A DNA stretch of 51,651 nt, from NCBI GenBank assembly GCA_944383455.1, contig CALWPP010000003.1, positions 1 through 51,651 of the forward strand, written 5' to 3'. The stretch comes from an uncultured Peptostreptococcaceae bacterium (lineage in GTDB: Bacteria > Bacillota > Clostridia > Peptostreptococcales > Peptostreptococcaceae). The notes beneath the pieces were generated by a model. The model saw only the letters and a list, made by a program, of their open reading frames with translations. It did not search any database and was not told where the DNA came from. Every line of letters begins with the position of its first letter. Within the stretch, counting starts at the first letter, position 1. Below, one piece after another: positions 18,475 to 27,911 of the stretch. Made by a program: the position numbers and the translations under genes.

Positions 18475-19485
18475 TTGACTATAATAGTTGCATTATTTTT
18501 ATTTGGTTTTATTGTTTTTTTCCACGAACTTGGTCATTTTCTTCTTGCAAAAAAAGCAGGAGTTAATATACACGAATTTTCAATAGGTATGGGACCAAAA
18601 ATAATAAGCAAGCAAAAAGACAATGTAAATTATTCAATAAGAGCAATTCCAATAGGAGGATTTGTTGCTATGGAAGGTGAGGACGAAGAGTCTAATAGTA
18701 AGGACTCATTTGGAGAAAAGACTATACTTCAAAGAGCAAGTATATTATTTGCAGGTCCATTTTTTAATATAATTTTAGCTATAATTCTTTTTATACCTGT
18801 ATTTTTTTCTATGGGTGTACCAAGTAATTCAAATATTATTGGAAATGTAACTGAAAACTCACCAGCAAGTAAAGCAGGACTTTTAAAAAATGATATAATA
18901 CTTCAAATAGATGATACAAAAATAAACTCTTGGGAAGATATTATAAATACGTTTCAAAAAAATAATGGTGATGAATCAACAATTTTAGTAAGTAGAGATG
19001 GAGAGGAAAAAACTATAAAAGTAACACCACAAAAGTCAGAAGATGGAAGATATATAATAGGTATAATACAAAGTTATGATAAAAACTTTTTTACTGCTAT
19101 AACTAGCGCATTTACAGTAACTTTTGAGATGATAGTTCAAATGATCACATTTATAGTTCAATTAATAACGGGTAATTTACCTACTGAAATGAAGGATTCT
19201 GTTGCAGGTCCTATTGGAGTTATAGGAGTAGTTTCTGATGCTGCTAGTATGGGTATAATGAATCTTATATATGTTGGTGCAGTTATTAGTTTAAATTTAG
19301 GTGTTATGAATTTACTTCCAATACCGGCACTTGATGGTGGTAGATTAGTTTTTTTAGGTATAGAAGCCATAAGAGGAAAAAAGATTGAGCCAAAAACTGA
19401 AATAATGATAAATAATATTGGTTTTATGGCATTAATGGTACTTATGATTTTTGTAACTTACAAAGATATACTAAGACTTTTTTAA
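18475..19485 (+). CDS. rseP: RIP-type zinc metalloprotease (site-2 protease)
   Basis: 336 aa. The first helix carries HELGH (H17, E18, H21), a PDZ domain spans about 115-190, and the last helices have MNLLPIPALDGGRLVF with the third zinc ligand. Cleaves anti-sigma factors or signal-peptide remnants within the membrane. TTG start after GGAGG. Between dxr and ispG, the standard Firmicutes position. Confidence 0.96.
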   Translation: MTIIVALFLFGFIVFFHELGHFLLAKKAGVNIHEFSIGMGPKIISKQKDNVNYSIRAIPIGGFVAMEGEDEESNSKDSFGEKTILQRASILFAGPFFNIILAIILFIPVFFSMGVPSNSNIIGNVTENSPASKAGLLKNDIILQIDDTKINSWEDIINTFQKNNGDESTILVSRDGEEKTIKVTPQKSEDGRYIIGIIQSYDKNFFTAITSAFTVTFEMIVQMITFIVQLITGNLPTEMKDSVAGPIGVIGVVSDAASMGIMNLIYVGAVISLNLGVMNLLPIPALDGGRLVFLGIEAIRGKKIEPKTEIMINNIGFMALMVLMIFVTYKDILRLF

Positions 19486-19497
19486 TGAGGTGATTTT

Positions 19498-20547
19498 TTG
19501 AAAAGACGTTTATCAAGAGAAGTAAGAGTAGGGGATATTAAAATTGGTGGAGAAAATAAAATCACAGTTCAATCAATGACAACAACTGACACAAGAGATA
19601 TAAATAAAACTATTGAACAAATAAAAGAACTTGAATATGCAGGGTGTGATATAGTAAGAGTTGCAGTAGTTGATGAAGTTGCTGCAAAAGCTATAAAAAA
19701 AATAAAAGAAAATATTAGTATTCCAATAATTGCAGATATACATTTTGACCATAGATTAGCACTTTTAGCTATTGAAAGTGGTGTTGATGGTGTAAGAATT
19801 AATCCTGGAAATATTGGTAGTATTGAAAAGGTTAGAGAAGTTGTAAAAAAGTGTAAAGAAAGAAATATAAAGATAAGAATAGGAGTAAATGGAGGTTCTC
19901 TTGAAAAACATTTACTTGAAAAATACGGTGAAGCAACTCCAGAAGCTTTGGTGGAAAGTGCTCTAAGCCATATAAAAATACTTGAGGATTTAGAATTTTA
20001 TAACATTGTAATATCACTTAAATCATCTGATATACATAAAACTTTAAGAGCTTATGAATTAATATCAGAAAAAGTTGATTATCCACTTCATATAGGTATA
20101 ACAGAATCTGGAAGTGTGAAAAAAGGTACTATAAAATCTTCAATAGGAGTAGGAGCTCTTTTACTTAAAGGGATAGGCGATACACTTAGAATTTCTCTTA
20201 CTGGAAATCCTGTTGAGGAAGTGTATGTTGGAAAAGAAATTTTAAGAAGCTTAGGTCTTTTAAATGATAATATTAAAGTTATATCTTGCCCTACTTGTGG
20301 AAGATGTAACATAGATTTAATTGATATTGTTAATAAAGTTGAAGAACAAATTGAAAATGTAAAAAAAGATATAACAGTTGCAATAATGGGTTGTGCTGTT
20401 AATGGACCAGGTGAAGCTAAAGAAGCAGATATTGGAATAGCTGGAGGAAAAGGGGAAGGACTTTTATTCAAAAAAGGTCAAACAATTAGAAAGATAAAAA
20501 ATGATGATTTAGTAGAAGAATTAATAAATGAAATAGAAAAATTTTAG
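19498..20547 (+). CDS. ispG: 4-hydroxy-3-methylbut-2-enyl diphosphate synthase
   Basis: 349 aa. The TIM-barrel part begins VRVGDIKIGGENKITVQSM-like; the C-terminal domain holds the 4Fe-4S ligands in CPTCGRCNIDL and the later MGCAVNGPGEA. Converts MEcPP to HMBPP, using flavodoxin or ferredoxin as reductant. TTG start after GAGGTG. polC often follows in related genomes but is not here. Confidence 0.98.
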   Translation: MKRRLSREVRVGDIKIGGENKITVQSMTTTDTRDINKTIEQIKELEYAGCDIVRVAVVDEVAAKAIKKIKENISIPIIADIHFDHRLALLAIESGVDGVRINPGNIGSIEKVREVVKKCKERNIKIRIGVNGGSLEKHLLEKYGEATPEALVESALSHIKILEDLEFYNIVISLKSSDIHKTLRAYELISEKVDYPLHIGITESGSVKKGTIKSSIGVGALLLKGIGDTLRISLTGNPVEEVYVGKEILRSLGLLNDNIKVISCPTCGRCNIDLIDIVNKVEEQIENVKKDITVAIMGCAVNGPGEAKEADIGIAGGKGEGLLFKKGQTIRKIKNDDLVEELINEIEKF

Positions 20548-20567
20548 GGAGCTTTAGCTCCCTTTTT
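20547..20567 (+). terminator. Terminator after ispG
   Basis: GGGAGC-TTTA-GCTCCC followed by five T residues. The T run overlaps the stop codon of the convergent cotE-like gene. Confidence 0.88.
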
Positions 20568-22362
20568 ACATAAATTTGCCATATATATTTTCAATTTCAT
20601 TCTTTAATGTAGTAGGATTATATATAGAATAATTCATTGCACGAGCAAGTATATTTGCTTGGTCATAAGTTGATGTCCAAGAGAAAATCCCACCTAAACA
20701 GTTATTAAGAACGTATTGTCCTTTATAAAAAAGTGATAATTCATTCTCATATGACATAGCAAAATTACCATCTTTATCAACTAGATACGGAACTTTTGCA
20801 TCTTTATCAAACTTATAAAAATATCCATTTTTATTTATATAATTTTTTCTAAGTTCATCATTTGATACTGTAGTTTTAGCTCCAAGTCTACCATAAAAAG
20901 GAACTCCCAATAGTATTTTTTCACTCGGCATACCAGCTTTAATTAAATTTTGAACCCACTTATCAACACTTAAGTCATTTAATTGAAGATCTGAATCAAA
21001 AAGATTTGCTTGATGTTTTTTACCTCTGTCCCCCGTTTCACCAGCAGTAAAATCATAGCTCATAAGATTGAAATAGTTAATTATTTTTGAAATAGCAGGT
21101 ATATCAGCACTTTTATTTATATAATTTATATCACCAGTACCTGCAACACTTAGCCATTTATCATTGCCTATAACATCTCTTATTGCAGTTAATAAAAGTG
21201 TAAAGTTTTCTTTATCTTCTTCTCTTGCAGTTATTCCAGCAGCTTTGTTTGCAGGATACTCCCAGTCTATATCAATACCATCTAAATTATATTCATTAAT
21301 AAGTTTATTAACTTCTCTTGCAAATTTATATCTTGATGATGGTGTTAAAGAAGCATCAGAAAATCCATCAGCTCCCCATCCACCTATTGCAGCTATAACC
21401 TTTAAACCTGGTTTTGATTTTCTCATATTAACCATTTGTTTTAAAAATGTAGGAGTTGGAACAAGTAGGCTACCATCTTTATTTATTTCAACAAAAGCAT
21501 ATATAATTGCATCTAAAAATCTTGGGTCTACGTTTTTTGGATTACCTAAAACATATTCCATAACAATATGATTAATTTTTGGACATTTTTTCATTTCATT
21601 TATTTGATTATTAGAACCACTTATTTGAGGTCTAAAACTATTTTGTGATATATAAGGTCTTTTATTTTGACTCATATTGTTATCGACTAAATTATCAGTA
21701 GAAGTATAATTTAAGTTTTTGTCAGGCATAAAACATAAGTACCAATTAAAACAAGTACAGTTTTTATTATCTTGACATTCTGAAAGTCTCTTTTTAAGTT
21801 CTTTAAAAGTTTTTGGGTAAGGAAGTACTACAGGCATACCAGGGAACCAATTTGCAGGAGTTGCTACATTATTTTTGTCGCTAGTTTGAAGAGCTTCTAT
21901 TATTCTAAGTATTTCTGGGATATTTCTACCAGTTGTTAGTGGATAATAAAGCATTGTTCTAAGAATTTGTTTATCATCTATTATAAATACACATCTTACA
22001 GTTGAAGTATCGCTCATAGCATTTTGTATCATACCATATTCTCTTGATATTTTTCTATTACCATCATCAATAACAGGAAATGGAATTTCAACTCCTGTAA
22101 TCTCAAATATATCATAAAGCCAAGCTAAATGTGAGCTATTACTATCTACACTAAGACCAATAAGACTTGTATTTCTTTTATTAAATTCGTCATTATACTG
22201 TGCAAATGATAAAAATTCAGTAGTACAAACAGGAGTAAAGTCCCCTGGATGAGAAAAAAGAACGACCCATTTTCCATTATAATCAGATAATTTTATAGGA
22301 CCCATAGTGGAATTTGCAGTAAAATCAGGTGCTTTTGCGCCTAAAATAGGTAGATTTTTCAT
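20566..22362 (-). CDS. cotE: CotE-like spore coat peroxiredoxin-chitinase
   Basis: 598 aa fusion. Residues 1-220 are a 1-Cys type peroxiredoxin with HPGDFTPVCTTEF (peroxidatic C46) and its C-terminal dimer part. A short Cys-bearing linker (C196, C202, C204, C210) and an Asn-rich stretch follow. About 260-598 is a GH18 chitinase with GGWG and the catalytic DGIDIDWEYP (E368). This architecture is that of C. difficile CotE, a coat protein thought to remove peroxide and help spores use or cross mucin. No signal peptide, as expected for assembly in the mother cell. ATG 22362 is eight bases from AAGGGG; the GTG at 22368 is too close. A sigma-K-like promoter lies upstream. Confidence 0.9.
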   Translation of the reverse strand: MKNLPILGAKAPDFTANSTMGPIKLSDYNGKWVVLFSHPGDFTPVCTTEFLSFAQYNDEFNKRNTSLIGLSVDSNSSHLAWLYDIFEITGVEIPFPVIDDGNRKISREYGMIQNAMSDTSTVRCVFIIDDKQILRTMLYYPLTTGRNIPEILRIIEALQTSDKNNVATPANWFPGMPVVLPYPKTFKELKKRLSECQDNKNCTCFNWYLCFMPDKNLNYTSTDNLVDNNMSQNKRPYISQNSFRPQISGSNNQINEMKKCPKINHIVMEYVLGNPKNVDPRFLDAIIYAFVEINKDGSLLVPTPTFLKQMVNMRKSKPGLKVIAAIGGWGADGFSDASLTPSSRYKFAREVNKLINEYNLDGIDIDWEYPANKAAGITAREEDKENFTLLLTAIRDVIGNDKWLSVAGTGDINYINKSADIPAISKIINYFNLMSYDFTAGETGDRGKKHQANLFDSDLQLNDLSVDKWVQNLIKAGMPSEKILLGVPFYGRLGAKTTVSNDELRKNYINKNGYFYKFDKDAKVPYLVDKDGNFAMSYENELSLFYKGQYVLNNCLGGIFSWTSTYDQANILARAMNYSIYNPTTLKNEIENIYGKFM

Positions 22363-22390
22363 AAACACACCCCTTAAAAATTATTTTTTT

Positions 22391-22418
22391 TATATTATGA
22401 GAAATAACTAATTATTGT
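22391..22418 (-). promoter_or_regulatory. Candidate sigma-K promoter of cotE
   Basis: On the minus strand, AC (22418-22417), a 17-base gap and CATAATATA (22399-22391) match the AC-N16/17-CATANNNTA pattern of mother-cell sigma-K promoters. It sits 28 bases before the ATG. A late coat gene is expected to use such a promoter. The pattern is short and AT-rich, so chance matches are possible. Confidence 0.5.
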
Positions 22419-22427
22419 TACATATAA

Positions 22428-22456
22428 TTGATATCACACAATAAATCTGATATATT
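22428..22456 (+). promoter_or_regulatory. Promoter of the small membrane protein gene
   Basis: TTGATA (22428-22433), 17-bp spacer, TATATT (22451-22456), placed 44 bases before the TTG start at 22501. Confidence 0.6.
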
Positions 22457-22500
22457 ATATTAGTACATAATAAATTTGTTTTGAATTAGGAGGTTAATTT

Positions 22501-22803
22501 TTGTCTAATATTAAGTTAAAAAAGATAAATAAAAAGAAGTTATTAAGGCGAACTTTAAAATCACTTTTAGAATCATTTAAAACAAGTTTGTTTATTTCTT
22601 TTGGTATAATTTTATTTAATTTATTCAAAGGGGTTTCTCTTTCTTTTGAAGTGAATCTTTTATTATTTTTAGCTATTTTATCAATATTTTTTATTATTAC
22701 TTTTATATTTCAAGAAGATAAACAACAAAAGAAAAATACTATTAAGGGAGTAAATAAATCGAATAAACCTTTAGGAAAAAATAATTCTAAAAAAATTTCT
22801 TGA
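22501..22803 (+). CDS. Small membrane protein of unknown function (100 aa)
   Basis: Not recognised. The N-terminus is very basic (KLKKINKKKLLRR), followed by two membrane helices (about 31-45 and 53-70) and a hydrophilic, Lys/Asn/Ser-rich tail. By charge, both ends probably face the cytoplasm. TTG start with AGGAGG eight bases upstream. It has its own promoter and terminator, so it is a single-gene unit divergent from cotE. Confidence 0.75.
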   Translation: MSNIKLKKINKKKLLRRTLKSLLESFKTSLFISFGIILFNLFKGVSLSFEVNLLLFLAILSIFFIITFIFQEDKQQKKNTIKGVNKSNKPLGKNNSKKIS

Positions 22804-22805
22804 TG

Positions 22806-22830
22806 GAGTATCTAATAAGATACTCTTTTT
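22806..22830 (+). terminator. Terminator after the 100-aa protein gene
   Basis: GAGTATCT (22806-22813) pairs perfectly with 22818-22825 across AATA, then five T residues. Confidence 0.85.
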
Positions 22831-22862
22831 ACATTAAAAATATTTTTTAAAACAGTATATTA

Positions 22863-22871
22863 TGGTATAAT
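22863..22871 (+). promoter_or_regulatory. Extended -10 promoter
   Basis: TGG-TATAAT at 22863-22871, 35 bases before the next ATG, directly after a terminator. The -35 region is a T run only. Confidence 0.5.
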
Positions 22872-22905
22872 CTAAAGAAATTAAACTACGGGAGATGAAA
22901 ATTAT

Positions 22906-24294
22906 ATGAATCTCAAAGAGAATTTTGATAGATTTGTTGATTATGTAGATGAAAATAGAAAAAATATAATAGCTATTTGTTTATCATTTCTAGGTTTTTT
23001 AATTTTACTAATAGTATTTATATTAAGTAGTGATGAACTTAGCATATCAGATGAAGCTAGTATTTTATTTGAAAATATAGAAAAAAGAAACTACTCATCA
23101 GCACTTGAGAACTATTATAAATGGGAAAAAGAGTTTTCAGAATCAAAAATGAAAAGGCTTAATAATGCTTTAACTGCAAAAATAAATAAGTTAATTCTTG
23201 ATAAAGGAGATGACTATTTAAATGGTAAAATAAGCAAAGAAGGATATGTAGGACTTATAAATACTATAAATTCCTTGACAGATATACAACTTGATTTAAA
23301 AAGAATTGGAGAACAATCAAAAAGAGTTTATGAACTTTATTTATTTGAGAATATAGATTATGAAAAAGCTACTTCATATATAAATACTGTATCTAGTTTG
23401 TATGGAGTAAAAAATTATATTCAAGAATATAAAGATAGTATAAATGAAATAAATGAGTCTAGAAAAATATATGAAATAGGTGTAAAAAATCAAAAGCTAC
23501 ATAAATATTACGAAGCAATAGAAAATTATGATAAGGTTAGTCAAAAAGATAAAAAATATTATAACTTGGCTAAAACAAAAAAAGATGAATGTATTAGTAT
23601 AATGTATGATTATTATATTGAAAAAGCAGAAGATGAGAATAAAAATGGTAACTACGAACAAGCAATACAATATATTTTATATCTTAAAAACTATTATAAA
23701 GATGATGAAAAATTAAATTCTCTAGAAGAAAAATATCAAGAAAATATGTCTATATATAGTCTTACATTAGACGATATCTTAACTTTAATTTCATCTAAAA
23801 TGGGCGAATCAAAGGAAAATATAAGTGTTGAGTATTTCCAACAAATGATAAATAGCGATAAATATTATTATGTAGAAGTATATAAATATGATGAGTTAAT
23901 AGATGAAATATTAATAGATGCAAAAAACAGAAGGATATATTCTTATAAAGATGCAAAAAAAGACTATAATACATCATATTCAGATGGATACTTTAGAATT
24001 TTAGAAAATGGTCAGATTGAGTTTGCAATAAGCAATAATGAGGCTAAGTTTTTGCTTGAGAGAAAACTTATGAAAGAAGAAGCTATTTATAAAGAGATAC
24101 AATCTATTAGTGAAGATAAAATTTATAAATATGTGGATATTAATACAGATATTAATAAAATATTAAATAATGAAACTAATCTATACTACTATGAATTAGT
24201 TGATAATGGTTGGTTTAAACGTAAAGATGTTTATGCTATAAATATTTACACAAAAGAAATATATAAAATTAGTGAAAAAGATTTACTAAATTAA
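22906..24294 (+). CDS. Membrane-anchored protein with helical TPR-like repeats, unknown function
   Basis: 462 aa, not recognised. A short cytosolic N-terminus, one membrane helix (about 21-41, AICLSFLGFLILLIVFILSS), then a long helical region with TPR-like spacing (for example YYEAIENYDKVSQKDKKYYNLAKTK and NGNYEQAIQYILYL). From about 285 it becomes a mixed alpha/beta domain (LTLDDILTLISSKMG ... YVEVYKYD ... YSDGYFRILENGQ). The bulk would lie outside the membrane if N-in. GGGAGATG precedes the ATG. The following gene also combines one helix with TPRs, so they may work together. Confidence 0.75.
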   Translation: MNLKENFDRFVDYVDENRKNIIAICLSFLGFLILLIVFILSSDELSISDEASILFENIEKRNYSSALENYYKWEKEFSESKMKRLNNALTAKINKLILDKGDDYLNGKISKEGYVGLINTINSLTDIQLDLKRIGEQSKRVYELYLFENIDYEKATSYINTVSSLYGVKNYIQEYKDSINEINESRKIYEIGVKNQKLHKYYEAIENYDKVSQKDKKYYNLAKTKKDECISIMYDYYIEKAEDENKNGNYEQAIQYILYLKNYYKDDEKLNSLEEKYQENMSIYSLTLDDILTLISSKMGESKENISVEYFQQMINSDKYYYVEVYKYDELIDEILIDAKNRRIYSYKDAKKDYNTSYSDGYFRILENGQIEFAISNNEAKFLLERKLMKEEAIYKEIQSISEDKIYKYVDINTDINKILNNETNLYYYELVDNGWFKRKDVYAINIYTKEIYKISEKDLLN

Positions 24295-24325
24295 ATCCCT
24301 AAAATGTTTATTTGGGGATTTTTTT
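24293..24325 (+). terminator. Terminator after the 462-aa protein gene
   Basis: AAATCCC (24293-24299) pairs with GGGATTT (24315-24321), followed by T residues to 24325. Confidence 0.7.
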
Positions 24326-24383
24326 GACTAAAAATATTAAATATGATATCTTTATGTATATATTTGAAAATGGTGGTGATTTT

Positions 24384-25838
24384 ATGCTAGGAAAAAGAAT
24401 AATGTATGATATAAAAAATCTTCCAAAAAAAGATTTAGATAAAAATATAATAGATGAAACTAATTCTGATTTAACATTTTTTAATATAGATGAAGAAGAA
24501 ACCGATAATACAATAAGAATGTTAAAGCAAAATTATGTAACTAATACTTATAAAGATGAGACTATTTTAAATCTTAAAATGCAACTTGATAAAGAAAATC
24601 CAGTTGCTTGTGAAAGTGTAAAAATGAAGTCTTACAAAAAATATAATGAAGCTTTAGATTTATTAGAAAACAATTTAATAACAGATGCAATAGATTGTAT
24701 AAAAGAAGCTAATGAACTAAATCCAAAAGATACAGATATTTTAAATTTAAAAGGTCTTTTGAGTATTTTAAGTTGTAATTTTAAGGAGGCTTTAGAGTGT
24801 TTTTATACTAGTATGTGTTATAAAAATAATAAACTTCCGAGTGAGTATGTAGATATTTTATCATCAGAAGAATTTAATGAATTTTTAAAAAGATATAATC
24901 ACTGTATAAGATTTATAAATGAAGATTTAAATCAAGAATCAATTCAAATTCTTAATAATATAATTGATGAAAATCCAGAATTTATAGAGCCATATGAGAT
25001 ATTAACACTAATTTACAGAAAAATAGGAAATAGTAAAAAAGAAAATTATTATTTAGAAAAACTAAAAAAAATTGATAAATCAAATAAATTACTAAAGACT
25101 AAAGAAAATACAGTAAAAGAAGATATAAAGGTAGTTAGAAAAGGATTTGATAAAAAAAATATAATGGTTTATTCAAGTATTGCTATTTTGTCTGGTGCTA
25201 TGATTTTATATTATTTTAATAATAAATCACAAATAGAGAAGTTAAATCAAGAGATAAAATCTCAAGAGGAAAGAATTAATGAAACTGAAAAAATTGTTGC
25301 AAAAAAGGAAGACGAGTTAAATCAACAAATAAAAGAAAAAGATGATAAGCTAAAAAAGCAAGAAGAAGAATTAAAAGAAAAACAAGAAGAATTAAGAGAA
25401 ACTAAAGAAGAACTTGATAAAAAAGAAGATGAGTTAAAACAAAAAGGAGAAATAACTGATGAAAATACTGAAGTTGATAACTTTGAAAATGCAATTAAAT
25501 TAAAAAATGTGGATAATTACAAGGACTCAATAAGCTATTTTAAAAAAGTCATAGAAAATGGTAAAAGTAAAAAGTATATCTCAGAATCTATTTATCAAGT
25601 AGCCTACTTAAGTGAAAAAATAGGAAACTTAGATGATGCTAAAAAATATTATAAAAAGTATATAAATACTTACACTAAAGAGGATACTTACTATGATGAA
25701 AGCTTTTATAATCTAGGTCTTATATATTATGATGAAGGAGAACTTAAAAAAGCAAAAGATATGTTTTATGGGTTAAGGTATGAAATGCCAGATAGTGAGT
25801 ACAATAACTCCAAAGTAAAAGAGATTTTATCTAAGTAG
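24384..25838 (+). CDS. TPR protein with membrane helix and long coiled coil
   Basis: 484 aa. Residues about 90-235 hold TPR units (ALDLLENNLITDAIDCIKEA, ALECFYTSM). One membrane helix lies near 262-278 (MVYSSIAILSGAMILYYF). About 283-362 is a strong coiled coil of Lys/Glu/Gln heptads, and the C-terminus (about 370-484) has further TPRs of the YbgF type (YFKKVIENGKSK, AKKYYKKYINTY). TPRs thus sit on both sides of the membrane. ATG 24384 is preceded by GGTGGTGAT; a longer in-frame start at 24312 would begin inside the previous terminator. Function unknown; a scaffold is plausible. Confidence 0.75.
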   Translation: MLGKRIMYDIKNLPKKDLDKNIIDETNSDLTFFNIDEEETDNTIRMLKQNYVTNTYKDETILNLKMQLDKENPVACESVKMKSYKKYNEALDLLENNLITDAIDCIKEANELNPKDTDILNLKGLLSILSCNFKEALECFYTSMCYKNNKLPSEYVDILSSEEFNEFLKRYNHCIRFINEDLNQESIQILNNIIDENPEFIEPYEILTLIYRKIGNSKKENYYLEKLKKIDKSNKLLKTKENTVKEDIKVVRKGFDKKNIMVYSSIAILSGAMILYYFNNKSQIEKLNQEIKSQEERINETEKIVAKKEDELNQQIKEKDDKLKKQEEELKEKQEELRETKEELDKKEDELKQKGEITDENTEVDNFENAIKLKNVDNYKDSISYFKKVIENGKSKKYISESIYQVAYLSEKIGNLDDAKKYYKKYINTYTKEDTYYDESFYNLGLIYYDEGELKKAKDMFYGLRYEMPDSEYNNSKVKEILSK

Positions 25839-25852
25839 TCATAGTTGCTCTC

Positions 25853-25884
25853 AAAAAATAATATTATTTTATATATTATTTTTT
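25853..25884 (+). other. All-A/T hairpin just before a ribosome binding site
   Basis: AAAAAATAATAT (25853-25864) pairs perfectly with 25873-25884. The T run forms part of the stem, and AGGGGG of the next gene follows at once. It might act as a weak terminator or affect initiation. Confidence 0.4.
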
Positions 25885-25897
25885 AGGGGGAAATACA

Positions 25898-26878
25898 TTG
25901 GATGAAAAACTTTTTCTTCCATTTTTGAAAAATGGGTTATATGGTTTTATTGATAAAAATGGAAATATTGTTGTAAAACCAAAATATAGATATATATCAG
26001 AAAATTTTAAAGAGGGTTATTCTGTATTTACATACATAAAAAGAATAAATAAAAATATAAGATGGATTTTTGGATATATAAATAAGCTTGGAAAAAGCAA
26101 TATTTTTATTCACTTAGATAGTGCATATGATTTTAGTGAAGGTCTATCACGAATAAAAATTGATGGTAAGTATGGTTTTATAAATAAAAATCTAGTAAAA
26201 TCAATAGATACAATTTTTGATAATGCATCAGACTTTTCTGAAGAACTTTGCGCAGTTAGGATAAATAAAAAATGGGGATACATAAATAAAACTGGAGATA
26301 TTGTTATCAAACCAAAATTTACATACACAAACAAATTTTCTGAAGAAAGAGCTTTAGTTGAATTTAAGAATAAATATGGATTTATAGATAAAAAAGGAAA
26401 TTTTATTGTTGAACCTATTTATGATTTAGCTCTTGATTTTTCTGAAGGATTAGCTCCTGTATTAAAAAATGGAAAGTGGGGATACATTGATAAATTTGGT
26501 AATGTAAAAATTGACTTTACTTTCAAAAAAGCAAAATGCTTTAAGGAAGATTTATCTCCAGTTATTATAGATAGAAAATGGGGGTATATTGATAAATTAG
26601 GAAATATAAAAATAAAGCCAGTATATGATTATGCTTGTGGTTTTAGTGATGGATTTGCAAGGTTTAATATAGGTTCAAATTCTTTATCAAGAGGTTTTGC
26701 ACATCCAAAAGGGGGAATGTGGGGATTTATTGATAAGAATGGAGATATAAAAATAATTCCTATGTTTGATTCTATATCAGATTTTAAAAACGGATACGCA
26801 CATGTTATAAAAAGAGATAGTAGTAATTACATAGATAAACATGGAAAACTACTTATTTTTGATAAGAGTTTACTTTAA
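25898..26878 (+). CDS. WG-repeat protein
   Basis: 326 aa made almost entirely of about eight WG (KWG) repeats of 35-50 residues, each of the form K-W/Y-G-F/Y-I-D/N-K-x-G-x-I-V/K-I-x-P followed by F-S-E-G-L/A. No signal peptide or membrane segment, so cytosolic or peripheral. WG repeats fold into beta structures and usually act in binding, partner unknown. TTG start with AGGGGG ten bases upstream; the ATG at 25902 is out of frame. Confidence 0.88.
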   Translation: MDEKLFLPFLKNGLYGFIDKNGNIVVKPKYRYISENFKEGYSVFTYIKRINKNIRWIFGYINKLGKSNIFIHLDSAYDFSEGLSRIKIDGKYGFINKNLVKSIDTIFDNASDFSEELCAVRINKKWGYINKTGDIVIKPKFTYTNKFSEERALVEFKNKYGFIDKKGNFIVEPIYDLALDFSEGLAPVLKNGKWGYIDKFGNVKIDFTFKKAKCFKEDLSPVIIDRKWGYIDKLGNIKIKPVYDYACGFSDGFARFNIGSNSLSRGFAHPKGGMWGFIDKNGDIKIIPMFDSISDFKNGYAHVIKRDSSNYIDKHGKLLIFDKSLL

Positions 26879-26941
26879 CTTTTTAATAAATATTTTTTAT
26901 AGTATAGACATATTAAAGAAGATAGTATAACATTATCTATA

Positions 26942-26970
26942 TTGACAAATTTTAAATAAGACTTTCTAGT
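26942..26970 (+). promoter_or_regulatory. Possible promoter of the YitT-family gene
   Basis: Perfect TTGACA (26942-26947), 17-bp spacer and a weak -10 (TCTAGT, 26965-26970), 16 bases before the ATG. Confidence 0.4.
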
Positions 26971-26985
26971 TTGAAGGGAGAGAAA

Positions 26986-27852
26986 ATGAGTAAACCTAAC
27001 ACCATAATAGATGACAATGTATTTGTCAGGTATCTAGTAATAACAGTTGGAATGATAATATCTTGTATAGGGATAAATGGTTTTTTAAAGCCAGCACATA
27101 TTTTAAGTGGTGGAGTAACTGGTATATCTGTTGCATTTAATTATCTAACAGATATAAATATTGGATTAGTTACATTAATACTTAATATACCTATATTTAT
27201 ATTAGGGTTTATATATTTAGATAAAAAGTTTTGTATAAATAGTTTTATAAATATGGTACTTTTTTCATTCTTTCTTGGTATAACTCAAGGTATAGACAAA
27301 ATAATTCCAGTTGACGATATATTACTTCAAGCTGTATTTGGAGGACTTTTATCAGGTACTGGTACTGGAATAATATTTAGAACAAAGTCATCTTTAGGAG
27401 GAACTGACATTATAGGAGCTATCCTAAAATTTAAGAAAAATATATCCGTTAAAGACACATCAATGACTATTAATTTTTTTATAGTTTTGTTTGGTGGAAC
27501 TTTATTTGGAGTAGAATTAGCGTTATATACTCTAATTGCCATGTTTTTAAATGTAACTGCAATGAATAATGCAAAAGATGCTCTAAACAGTCAAAAATCA
27601 GTTATGTTAATTTCAAGAGAGAGTGATAAAATAGCAAAAGATATAATGTCTATTGTTCATAGAGGTGTTACTTATATTGAGGCAGAAGGAGCATATACTC
27701 ATGAGAAAAAAAGAATTATTTATTGTATAGTATCAACTAATGAGATACCACTTATAAAAGAAATTGCATTAAAGTATGATAAAAAGTCATTTATATCTGT
27801 TAATGATGTAGATGAAGTAAAAGGAAGAGGATTTAAAGAAAAGTTTTTATAG
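26986..27852 (+). CDS. YitT family membrane protein (DUF161/DUF2179)
   Basis: 288 aa. Five to six membrane helices with family motifs GINGFLKPAHILSGGVTGIS and FRTKSSLGGTDIIG, then a cytosolic DUF2179 domain (about 205-288, SQKSVMLISRESDKIAK) ending GRGFKEKFL. Function of the family is not settled. ATG 26986 follows GGGAG; the TTG at 26971 would precede that site. Confidence 0.9.
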   Translation: MSKPNTIIDDNVFVRYLVITVGMIISCIGINGFLKPAHILSGGVTGISVAFNYLTDINIGLVTLILNIPIFILGFIYLDKKFCINSFINMVLFSFFLGITQGIDKIIPVDDILLQAVFGGLLSGTGTGIIFRTKSSLGGTDIIGAILKFKKNISVKDTSMTINFFIVLFGGTLFGVELALYTLIAMFLNVTAMNNAKDALNSQKSVMLISRESDKIAKDIMSIVHRGVTYIEAEGAYTHEKKRIIYCIVSTNEIPLIKEIALKYDKKSFISVNDVDEVKGRGFKEKFL

Positions 27853-27861
27853 ATTTGAAAG

Positions 27862-27888
27862 TAAAGTGTCTAACAGCACTTTATTTTT
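27862..27888 (+). terminator. Terminator after the YitT-family gene
   Basis: TAAAGTG (27862-27868) pairs with CACTTTA (27877-27883), followed by five T residues. Confidence 0.75.
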
Positions 27889-27911
27889 GTATTAAAAGGC
27901 AGGAGAATTTT

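Noticed and set aside
21164..21571. Plus-strand open frame inside cotE
   Set aside because: Antisense to the conserved GH18 domain, with no family resemblance; a reading-frame shadow.
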